Positions 54,028-64,000 of a DNA stretch of 64,000 bases are shown in pieces; the first letter of the stretch is position 1; the number at the start of each line of letters is the position of its first letter. The stretch is taken from assembly GCA_007570785.1 (NCBI GenBank), contig ML660201.1:45036473-45100472 (forward strand). Reading direction: 5' to 3'. The notes beneath the pieces are model-generated. The model had not been told where the DNA came from and did no database searches. It worked only from the letters and a program-made list of their open reading frames with translations. Both the position numbers and the translations under genes were made by a program. The stretch is from Antilocapra americana. Lineage: Eukaryota > Chordata > Mammalia > Artiodactyla > Antilocapridae.

Positions 54028-54984
54028 TATGGAATTCTGATAAACTCTACTTTACAAAATTTATACCAAACAGAAAAAAAAGCTTGGAATATTTATAACT
54101 GTCTCACTGCATTGTCAAATATTATATTTCTGACAAGACAGAACTTCAATTTTAATCAGGCATCAATGAAAACAGAATCTACTACTTAGGATTTTACATG
54201 TCTAAAAACAGTAAGAATTTTCTACAGACCAGTTTTTGTCTTCAAACTTTTCAAACCTTGCTTTTCCTCCACTGTACTTACACTTCTGGTGCCAGGCACG
54301 CAGGGAGTGTCCACATCACCATAGCTGCACTTCTGTCCCCATATCTTCAAACCATGACACAGGTGAATGGATGTTGTAACTGGTAGGAAAACTCCTGGAA
54401 GTCATTGCTAGCAGAATGTCTAACCAGAATTTACCTATTCCCAGGGGTGACTGTGAACCACATAAATCTATCACATTAACCCATACTAAGTATATCCCAA
54501 CTCAGCTTCTCCTTAGTCACATGCCAATTTTGCAGCCACTCCATGGCATCTGACAAGAAAAGGGTGACAAAGGAGGTCAGATAAGGGGAGACAGAAGTCC
54601 TCTCCAATTGCAGATAAAATATGTTGCTTCCACAAATTTAACAAAACACATACTAGCCCATGAACACACTGCTCAGGTCCCTCCCAAAGACCTTAACACT
54701 TAGGCTTCCAGAAACCCACACTGGTGATGAGTGTGTATGTGTAATCCCTTACTTGAAGGAAACCTGAATGAATCTTTCTCTCCACTGACACCAGCAGGAC
54801 CAGAAATAAGTGGCTGAAAGGTATAGAAAGAGCAAGGCTTAAGACACCAGCTGAGTCTGAGAAATAAACTGAAAGCAAGAAATAATGACAGCCCCCCTAA
54901 AGTTATTGGTATCAATAATAAGGTGGCTGGTCAATCTATAAGAAGATACAAACAAAAGAAGAGGAGAAAGAGATGTGGGTGAAA
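54028..54984. other. Upstream region of IQCF6, unrecognised
   Basis: Some old L1-like sequence up to about 54180; the rest unclassified, no supported gene. Confidence 0.35.
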
Positions 54985-55719
<735 letters not shown>

Positions 55720-55756
55720 GGTGCTGGCAGAGCCAAGGAGACTGGATCTCTCTTCC

Positions 55757-55762
55757 AATAAA
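55757..55762 (+). terminator. Poly(A) signal AATAAA of IQCF6
   Basis: Canonical hexamer 37 nt after the IQCF6 stop. Confidence 0.8.
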
Positions 55763-55781
55763 GACATTTACTGACCATGGT

Positions 55782-57206
55782 CTTGCCCTTTGGAAATCAG
55801 ACCCACAGAAGAGGGATCAGCCCCTTATCTTCCTGCCTTCCACCCTCCAGAAAAATGATTTCCTGACATAGTCTAAAGCCCGTCCCAGGACAACTCATCC
55901 TAGGCCCTTGCTCCTAAAGTAAACCTGACTAATCTGGTACCCAAAAGAAACTTCAGGGCTCAGGGACAGCTCTGACACTTGAGCCAGCCTGATCCCAGCT
56001 CCCATCACAACTCCAGTAGGCACTGGGCTTTGTTCTTCTGCAGCCCCTGCCAAGCCATTTCCATTCAGGTTAGGACTGGCTGCAGTCAGAGAAGGGCAGG
56101 ATTCCATAGGCTTCTGATTGACAGGGCCCTCAGGGCCAGCACAGAGCTTGGCAGAGAGCCAGGAGGACAGGATACCCCCAGATGAGCAGCAGCAGGACAG
56201 GCACTGTGCCTCAATGGGGGACAGCCAGCTAAAGCCAGCCCCTGGGGAAGGCCAGGGCAGAGGCAGAGAGGCTGCAGCTGTGCCTGCTGCCTCCCTCCCC
56301 AGGGGCTAAGAGACATGGCTCCCCAGCCCCCAACCCCACCCTGTACTGGCCACTTCCTGGGAAAACCAAGCATGGAGTTGGTGTGGGGTCAGGGGGGAGG
56401 CACAGCGGGGAAGAGCCTGGGGATTGGAGTGGATAAACAAGCAGAGGAAGAATAGGGGTGAGCAGGCAAGAGGGCTAGCCCTCTGCCATCAGGGTGATTA
56501 GCTTGGGGATACAGCTTCTAAATCTTATCACATCCTCAGAAGCAGCTGAGCCAGCCTTCCCTCAAGATTCCCTCTCTCCCCCAACCCTCTGACAAACTAC
56601 CATACCCTCTGCTGAGCCTGCCTTGAGGGAGTGCTGATGTGTCTGTGCTTTGCTGAGGCTCTTATTATCTCTTGGCATTTATGTCTCAATCATCTCTGAA
56701 TATACTCTCTCAGTCTCTGCTTTGTCATCCATGCCCAAGTCCCTCACTCTCACCCTATGTCAGGTGTGATACTTGTCTGAACCTGAATTCCAGGAGTCTG
56801 AGGTCCATGACTCCCCAGGATTTTGCGAAGGGTGGCCTTGCACAAGGGATGGGAGGACCAGCTGGGGAGGTGTACAGAAGCCAGAGGTTTCCATGGGCCT
56901 CGCGGCTTGGTAAGGTTCTCCCTCACTCCAGGGCTCATTGTGTGTGTGTGTGTGTGTGTGTGGGATTCAGGGCAGGGTGTCCCTAGAACAGCTGTGACAG
57001 ATGTGAGGATTCAGGGTTCAAGTTCAACATTCATCACCTCCAGTAGCTGCCGTGGCAATGATGCAGCTAGGTTCCTCACTCTTCCAAGGGGCCCTTTTTA
57101 GGAGCTTCAATACAGCTTTCTCCTCCCTTACTGGCGTGGTGAGTGGTAGGAAACTGGTTAGGTATACAAAGTGAACATGGCAGGAATTCTACATGACTTA
57201 GCCCGT
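55782..57206. other. Repeat-poor sequence downstream of IQCF6
   Basis: More GC-rich than the rest of the window, with one GT microsatellite (56940-56962). Short frames lack recognisable domains, and no splice-supported gene was found. Confidence 0.4.
56940..56962 (+). repeat. GT dinucleotide microsatellite
   Basis: Uninterrupted run of eleven GT/TG units. Confidence 0.95.
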
Positions 57207-57209
57207 GAG

Positions 57210-57345
57210 TGGAGAAGGGAATGGCAACCCACTCCAGTACTCTTGCCTGGAGAATCCCAGGGATGGCGGAGCCTGGTGGGCTGCTGTCTATGGGGTTGCA
57301 CAGAGTCGGACACGACTGAAGCGACTTAGCAGCAGCAGCAGCAGC
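57210..57345 (+). mobile_element. Bov-A monomer SINE
   Basis: GGAGAAGGGAATGGCAACCC to GCGACTTAGCAGCAGCAGC. Confidence 0.92.
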
Positions 57346-59267
57346 CTGCGAGGCACTCACCCCTGCAGTGAGAGGTGTTTCAAATCTATGCTAGCAAGAG
57401 TTTAACTATCTGATTTACAGCCTACAATGCACATTGGAATCTCCCAAGACACAGGAATGCCCTGATGCCTGGGCTCACCCAGAGATTCTGCTTTATCTGG
57501 GCTGGGGAGTGGCCTGGGCACTGAAATTCACTATGCATCCACAATGTGAAAACTGATGAATTAAGTCCTTCCCAGCCCAGGTTATAGTTCACTACTCAGC
57601 TCATGTGGCCCCATCTGCAGATGGTCATGTAGAATTCCCAGCTTTACACTCAGTGGGCTCAGGGAAATCAAGGTTTTTTGCTTTCTGATGAGCTAAGCAT
57701 GCAAAGTAAAACAGGGATCTAGAGGCAGAGCTACCCTGGGTCAAAAAACCTTGGAATCAGGAAGGTCCAGCACCTCCAGAGAGCTGGGGTCTGAGACAGG
57801 GAGAGGCTATTGGGGAAAGTAGGCTAGGCCTCTAGTCCCAGGTAGACAGGATCCCAGGAAGATGGCACCATATAGGGGTCAGTAATGGAGACAGTGGGAC
57901 AGTCCAAGAAGGCCAGGTTTCATCCAAAGTCTTCACCACCACTTCAAGAGTCCCTTCAAAGACCAGGGGTCTTGAGAAGCCAGGGATGGTCTAACGCTGT
58001 AGGTGCTGGGCATCAGAGAGCCCCAAGCAGAGGAATGAAGCATAGAACAGGAATCAGGGGAGAAGCTCTTTTAGCAGCAAGGTCTGTGGCTAGTGGCCTA
58101 GATTGGCGGAACCGTCCTTCCATCCTTAGCAAGCATGAGACCACAGGTGGGACTTCTTACAGGTAGACCTCTCAGAACCTCATAGACCCTCTCTTCTCTT
58201 CTCCACCATCACTGAGAACTGAGCTGCATAAGGAACTCTTCCTGAGAATATACTGAAACAATAGAAGTGGGGATGGGAGGAGCATGCTTGCAGCTAAGGG
58301 GCAGGTGTGGGCCTAAGAGCATTCTGGGGACTTGGTATCCCCATACACGCTCCTTCCTCAGGTGACATGGTGGCTCCAAGAGATATGTGACCCAGGCCTG
58401 ATCAACAAAGAAATCTACTGACCCTCAGACTGGCCTAGCCTCCTGGGCCTCTAAGAAGGTAGTTCAGTAAGTGAAAGCCCATCCCCTACCAGTCCCCTCC
58501 TGCCCTGGAAAAGGACCCCCACATTGCATCCAGTCTCCTTGCCCCACAGTGCCCACTCCACGCTCTCTAGCCCTCACCTGATGCATCACTGACCTTAGTT
58601 CCAATCCCATTGCTCCAGGGCCTCTGTCCTGAATTTTCATCTTTCTCGGTCCCAGAGGCCAAACCCCAAATGAGATGCCACAGCCACTGCCATGCATGCC
58701 CAGCAGCTTGAGTGGGCCAACCAACATCCCCCTGATCACTCACACACATTCACACACGTTGCAGGAGGACACTGCTTCTGACCACTATCCCACCACTCCC
58801 ATTTTGCCGGTGGATGCTGCTTAGTCTTTGTTCAGCTTTGTTTCTAAAACTCAAGTTTGCTCAGGTTCACCAAAAGTTAGCAGTCTGGAAATAAGCACTT
58901 AAGATGTAAAAGGGCTGGACTGAATTGAGAAGAAAATTTGTTTTCTGGGCACTCCCAAGCTGGGCTTTCATATCAACTGTTCAGAACAAAGAACTTAGGA
59001 TAGAGTATGTCCCTAAAGAGGGTAAAAATTTTGACAGTGAAAGGAGGTGGAGAACAGGGCCCAGAGAGAAAGTTCCAGCCATATAGGAAGAGACAAAAGT
59101 CCATTCAGAGCCTTGAGACAGAGGAGTGTGAAGGGGCTTAGGTACCGCTGCAGCCTGCAGCCAGATCCTGCCCTCGGCCCTTCCTCTCAGGTTATCCCAG
59201 GAGACACAGGGGAACCTGAGGGAGGCTGCATGGTTCAGAGGCAAAAGTAGTACATGCCAAAGAAGGG
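57346..59267. other. Repeat-poor unrecognised sequence
   Basis: No gene, RNA or known repeat recognised. Could hold regulatory or unannotated exonic sequence; I see no evidence for either. Confidence 0.35.
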
Positions 59268-59395
59268 AGAGTTCCCTGGTTTCCTAGTGGTTAGGATTCT
59301 AGGCTTTTACTTTTGTGGTCCGGGTTCAATCCCTGGCCAGGAAATTGAGATCCTGCGAGTAGTGTGGTACAGCCAAAAACAAAAAGCCAAGGAAA
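59268..59395 (+). mobile_element. CHR-2-type SINE
   Basis: GAGTTCCCTGGTTTCCTAGTGG, GGGTTCAATCCCTGGCCAGG. Confidence 0.85.
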
Positions 59396-61350
59396 GTACT
59401 GAAGGAGTGGGCCTTAGGGCTGCCCTCACTGAGCCCTGTATACTCCTTATGGGACTGGGAAGGAGCCAAGAGTCCCGGACCCCAAGATGGGAGAGGCAAG
59501 ATGTCACAAAGGGGCCTAGGACAGAGACAAGAAGCCACAGACTGTGGGGACCTTACCACCCAAGGCCAAGGCAGGGACCATGGGTATCAGAAGGTGAATT
59601 TAGGTCTGTGGGTGGAGGACACAGAAGGATTATCTATTGGAGGTTGGCTTAAAACATGGTTTCCACAAGAACAGGCAGACCACCTTCAAGATCCAACCCA
59701 GGAGGGGAAAGTGGGAGGTATCAATGAAAGATGTTTGATTATGAATTGGTAATTGCTATTGGAATAATGACTATTCTGTCTCATTCTGAGATATGTTTGA
59801 ACATTTCCACAATAAAAACATTAAAAAAATAACTTTAGTATAAATAATAGAAGGGTGAAAATTACTTAAATAGTTTCCATAATAGTTAGGAATTGTATTG
59901 GGTTCTTAGGAACAGAAACCTGAAAACCAGCGGCTTAAACAAAATAAAAGTTTGGTTTTTTTCTCCCATAAATAAAGCCCAGCAATGGTAAGGCCAAGGG
60001 ACAGCAGCTGCATAACATCAAGAGGTTCCATCTTCTCTGTTTCCACACTGCTCTCCTAGGATGGGACCAGTCCTCTTACCCTAGGATGACTCCTAGAATT
60101 CCAGCCATCACGTCTGCATTTCAGGAGAGTAGGTGAAGAGCAAAGAGAGAAACATTTATGCCATTCATTTCTTTTAAAGGCCTTTCCCAGAAGGCTCACT
60201 CACCCAGCCTCCTCCACTTATATTTCACTAGCTAGGACTGTAACCAGACCTTCCCTGCTACAAGGACACACGGTCGCCAAGTATGTCCAGAGAGGCTAGA
60301 TTCTGCTTTGATGCAAACTTCCAAATCTTGACGGCTTAACTGAAATGTATTTCTCACTCACACAAATCTGCTGATCTCCAGGCAGTGCTCCATGGCTGTC
60401 TCTCTGTGGGCGTGCTCAGCCTTCCAGGCTGCTCCAGGCTCACATCCCTCCACGTGGATATGAACTCCTGTGATCACACTCATCCAAGTAGGGGCAGGAA
60501 GGGCTGGAGAGACGAGTACTAGCCTTGCAGCCTTCCACTTAGAAGTGTCTTATTTCACTTCTGCTCTGTTTTATTGGCTCAACACCCATCGAGCTGTGTC
60601 TAACTTCAAGGAGAAGGACAATGCAATCTTCCAACATGCCTGAAAGGAGAGGGAATAAGAATGTTGGTGAAGAAATCAATGTGCCCCTCGTCATGGTGCC
60701 ACTTATGAGATAGAAGACAGAGTAGATGGAGTGGTGGTGACAACCAGCCTCAGGCACAGCTCCAAAAACATTATAGAAAAAATTGGAAGAAAAGATCTTG
60801 ACCAATTCAACAGAATGGAAAAAATTAATAAGAAAGCAGGATAGAAAACCCAAAGATGGGGATAAGTCTGTATTAAATAGAAATGGGTAAAATTTATCTC
60901 CTAATATTAACAGAAATCTCACATTAGGCTTTTAAATATAGCCCAATCGTATGTTACTTTATAATGGACACATCTAAAATAAAAGAAAGCTGGAGATTGA
61001 AATTAAAACAACAGAAAAAGATAAAGCAGAAAAGAACATTTAGCTGTTTAAAAACACATTTACCCTTCTTTCTTCTAAGATCTAAGGAAAATGAAACACT
61101 AACTTCAGACAAAAAGCTCACAATTGTGAACAGTGAAACAAGGGCCATCAGAGGATACAGGACCACAACTCTGGAAAAAGGAAAGAGCAGAGAGGTACCA
61201 GATGAAGTAGGAAGAAGGAAGCTGAAGAACAAATGCTTCCTCAGGGGACCAAAGGATGAGGGACAAGAACTCAAACGCAGGCATCTGACTCCAGGACGTG
61301 GGCCCATTCTCCCAAATGCTTCCTCCATGAGACGTGTGGCTCTGGTGTAA
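59396..61350. other. Intergenic sequence with one old repeat
   Basis: 59890-60550 (CCAGCCATCACGTCTGCATT, CTTTCCCAGAAGGCTCACTC) resembles an old mammalian interspersed repeat of uncertain family. Frames at 60964-61350 lack any domain and are not supported. Confidence 0.35.
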
Positions 61351-61351
61351 G

Positions 61352-61470
61352 AAAGTCCATGGTGGTCCAGTGGTTAGGACTTTATGCTTCCACTACAGGG
61401 GGCACAGGTTTAATCCCTGGTCAGGGGACTAAGGTCCTGCAAGTGAGGCTCAAAAAGAAAAAAAAAAGTA
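61352..61470 (+). mobile_element. CHR-2-type SINE
   Basis: GGTGGTCCAGTGGTTAGGACT, TTTAATCCCTGGTCAGGGGA, A-rich tail. Confidence 0.85.
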
Positions 61471-61499
61471 TTGATAGAATCAAAGATCACAGAGCCCAT

Positions 61500-62050
61500 A
61501 CTTCTACACTTAAAGGATAAAGTGAGTATTGAGGGCAATGAAATTCTGCAAAATATCACAGCTGATCATTCCAAGTGATAGAAACCATTCCAAATAAGAG
61601 AAAGAGCAGAAAGTTACCCAACTGTCTTTTTGATGCTGCCATAGCACTGTTATCAAAACCACACAAGAATTCTGAGGATCTAATGTATTAACATGGTGAC
61701 TATAGTTGATAACACTATTACATAATTGAAATTTGCTGAGAAAGTAGAACTTAAATGTTCTTACTACACATAAATATAGACATATAATATGTTAATTAAC
61801 TAGATGGGAAGAATCCTTTCATAATGTATTTACATATAAAATTATTAAAGTGTATAAATCTATTTGTCAATTACATTTTAATAAAGTTGAATAAACTAAA
61901 AAATAACCCAGACTGGCATATTACAAGAGAGATAAATTAAGATCACCATCTATAATAAATATAAATGTAATATATACCTAATAAATATAAAATATAAAAA
62001 TTAAAATAAATATAAGCCTTAAATAGAATATTAGCAAATTACAAACATTA
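61500..62050 (+). mobile_element. Old L1 3' end and AT-rich tail
   Basis: GGTGACTATAGTTGATAACAC and TGCTGAGAAAGTAGAACTTAA are typical L1 3' UTR sequences. Confidence 0.6.
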
Positions 62051-62051
62051 A

Positions 62052-62164
62052 TTTTTGCTGATTTGTATTTTCATTTTCTGGCCTTGCCGTGTGGCTTGTG
62101 GGATCTTAGTTCCCCTACCCAGTTAAAGCAGAGACCTAACCACTGGACCACCAGGGAATTCCCC
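62052..62164 (-). mobile_element. CHR-2-type SINE, antisense
   Basis: GGGATCTTAGTTCCCCTACC, ACTGGACCACCAGGGAATTCC. Confidence 0.82.
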
Positions 62165-62289
62165 AAGCATCAAGATTTAAATGTATATACATAATGCAAA
62201 AACAGGGATTTCCCCAGGAAACCAATAATGATTCAACACTGAAAAACTCCATCGTGTTAACTGATTGATTAAAAGAAGAAAAAAATCAT

Positions 62290-62880
62290 ATAATCAAAAG
62301 TAAGCACTCATTCTCATTTTTTTTAATTACTAGTAAAATGTAAAGAAAATAAACTATAGTAAGGATCCAAAGAATAAAAACATATGAGGATCTCATACAA
62401 CTCAACAGCATAAAAACCAAACAGTACAAAGGACTTGACAGACACTTTTTCAAAGAAAATATACAGATGGCCAACAGATACATGAAAAAGTGCTCAACAT
62501 CACTAGTCATCAGGGAAATGCAAAGCAAAACCACAGTGAGATACCACCTCAAATCTATTAGAATGCCTATTATCAAAAAGATAAGAAATAACAAGAGTTG
62601 GTGAGGATATATGGGAAAAAGTGAACCCTTATGCCCTCAGTGAGAATGTAACCTTGGTACAGCTACAGGGAAAAATGGAGTTTCCTCAAAAAATGAAAAA
62701 TAGAACTACCACATGACCCAGCAATCTGACTTTCTGATATACTTGAGAAGGAAATAAAATCACTATCTCAGAGAGACATCTGCACTCCCATATTCATCAC
62801 AGCATTACTCACAACAGCAAGACATGGGAACAACCAAAGTTTCCACTGACAGATAAACGAATAAACGCAGTATTGTTTTG
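62290..62880 (+). mobile_element. Old L1 ORF2 3' part
   Basis: AAAGAAAATATACAGATGGCC, GTGCTCAACATCACTAGTCA, CTACCACATGACCCAGCAAT. Confidence 0.75.
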
Positions 62881-64000
62881 GCTATTTTGGGTCTTTTGAC
62901 TCTTCATACCAACTTAAAATCAACTTGTGGTTATCCACAAAACAACTTTCCAGGATTTTGTCTGGAATTGTGTTGAATCTGTAGTTCAAGTTGAGAAGAG
63001 CTAACATCTTGACTACGTTGTGTCTTTCTATTCATATAGTGAATATCTCTCCACTTTTTTGTTCTTGTTTTATATTTAGTTCTTATTCTATATTTTATCA
63101 GGGTTTTATAATTTTCCTCATATAGATATTTTACGTATTTGGTTAGATTTATACCAAGTATTGGAGAAGGCAGTGGCAACCCACTCCGGTACTCTTGCCT
63201 GGAAAATCCCATGGATGGAGGAGCCTGGTGGGCTGCAGTCTATGGTGTTGTGAAGAGTCGGACACGACTGAAGTGATTTAGCAGCAGCAGCAGCAGCTAA
63301 CCAAGTATCTCACTTTGAAGGTCACTGTGTAAATGATAAGGTTTTTTTAATGTCAAATCCCCCCTTTTTATTGTTTTTATGTAGGCAAGCAATTGACTTT
63401 CACACATTAATTCTGTATTCTTCAATCTTCCTATAATCACTTAGTTCCAGGAACTTTGGTTACTTACTCTTTCAGATTTTCTACATAGATGATTATGTCA
63501 TCTGAGAGCAAAAGTGGTTTTATTTCTTTCTTCCCAGTTTGTATACTTTCTCTTTCCCTTTCTTATCTTATTGCATTAGCTAATGCTGTTGAAAGCAATG
63601 ATTTTGGTCCTGATCTCAGTAGAAAAGCTTTAAGTGTGATGTTAGATGTGTTGTTTGGTAGCTGTTCTTTATCTAGTTGAAGAAGCTCCCCTCTATTTTT
63701 GTTTTGCTGAGAGTTCTTCATTATGGATGTTGGATTTTGTTAAACTATTTTTCTATATCTTGATATGATCATGTGATTTTTTCCCCTAGTCTGTTGAAGT
63801 TATGAATTACATGAACTGATTTTAAAATTTCAGCCTAACATAGCTGAAATACATTCCCTTTAATTGCGGTATAATTATTTTTATACATAGTGAGTTTTGA
63901 TTTGCTAATATTTGTTGAGGATTTTTATATGTATATCAGGGAGAAAGGTTGGTCTACAGTTTTCATTTCCCATAATGTCTTTGGCTTTGGTATTAGGGTA
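62881..64000 (-). mobile_element. L1 ORF2 fragment, antisense, running off the window
   Basis: Antisense L1 RT-region sequence (TTGTGTTGAATCTGTAGTTC, AGCAAAAGTGGTTTTATTTC), split by the SINE at 63162-63299 and cut by the right edge. Confidence 0.7.
63162..63299 (+). mobile_element. Bov-A monomer SINE with target duplication
   Basis: ACCAAGTAT at 63153-63161 and 63300-63308; ends in AGC triplets. Confidence 0.92.

Noticed and set aside
60964..61350. 128-aa Lys-rich open frame and its antisense partner
   Set aside because: No domain, no splice or conservation evidence, and low-complexity Lys-rich sequence.

Overview
The window is nuclear DNA from a ruminant, very probably a bovid. It is packed with BovB (RTE) LINEs, ruminant L1 copies with G-rich 3' ends, Bov-A2/Bov-tA SINEs and CHR-2-type tRNA-derived SINEs. 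Genes are small, split into short exons with GT-AG introns, and there is nothing prokaryotic. Most open frames are pieces of LINE ORF2 or chance frames.

The host genes form one cluster of the IQCF family (IQ motif-containing F; calmodulin-binding-type, testis-expressed proteins; human cluster at 3p21). Four units lie on the minus strand: IQCF2 (4970-6385), an unnamed paralogue 'copy B' (13126-14726 plus a dead first exon at 14917-14934), IQCF3 (20482-22072) and an unnamed paralogue 'copy D' (30180-34380). IQCF6 lies on the plus strand (55351-55719, perhaps with an upstream exon at 55125-55196). The minus-strand genes share one plan: an 18-nt coding first exon (MGxxxC), a short lysine-rich second exon starting with Lys, and a last exon of about 390-460 nt with the IQ motif. 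Introns 1 are only 166-190 bp.

Layout. 1-4.9 kb: old L1, SINEs and unclassified sequence. 5.0-6.4 kb: IQCF2. 6.9-9.7 kb: SINEs, a minus-strand L1 and an RPS7 processed pseudogene. 10.2-15.0 kb: copy B and flanks, with a BovB that itself carries an L1. 15.5-20 kb: BovB inside an L1 tail, and a solo LTR. 20.5-22.1 kb: IQCF3. 23.5-26.5 kb: LTR-like sequence and two L1 copies in inverted orientation. 28.3-34.5 kb: copy D and flanks, homologous to 10.2-15.0 kb, with a 2.5-kb BovB in intron 2. 34.6-54 kb: almost wholly LINE/SINE/LTR. 55.1-55.8 kb: IQCF6. 55.8-61.3 kb: repeat-poor. 61.3-64 kb: L1 and SINEs.

Main points of interest: a first exon that looks like a portable myristoylation/palmitoylation tag; copies B and D, which by remembered human gene order do not match IQCF1 or IQCF5; loss of exon 1 in copy B; an intron block much more alike between B and D than their coding exons, suggesting gene conversion; poly(A) signals inside the last codons of B and D; and a possible longer IQCF6. 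Identity figures are hand counts, and recalled human proteins and gene order are from memory.
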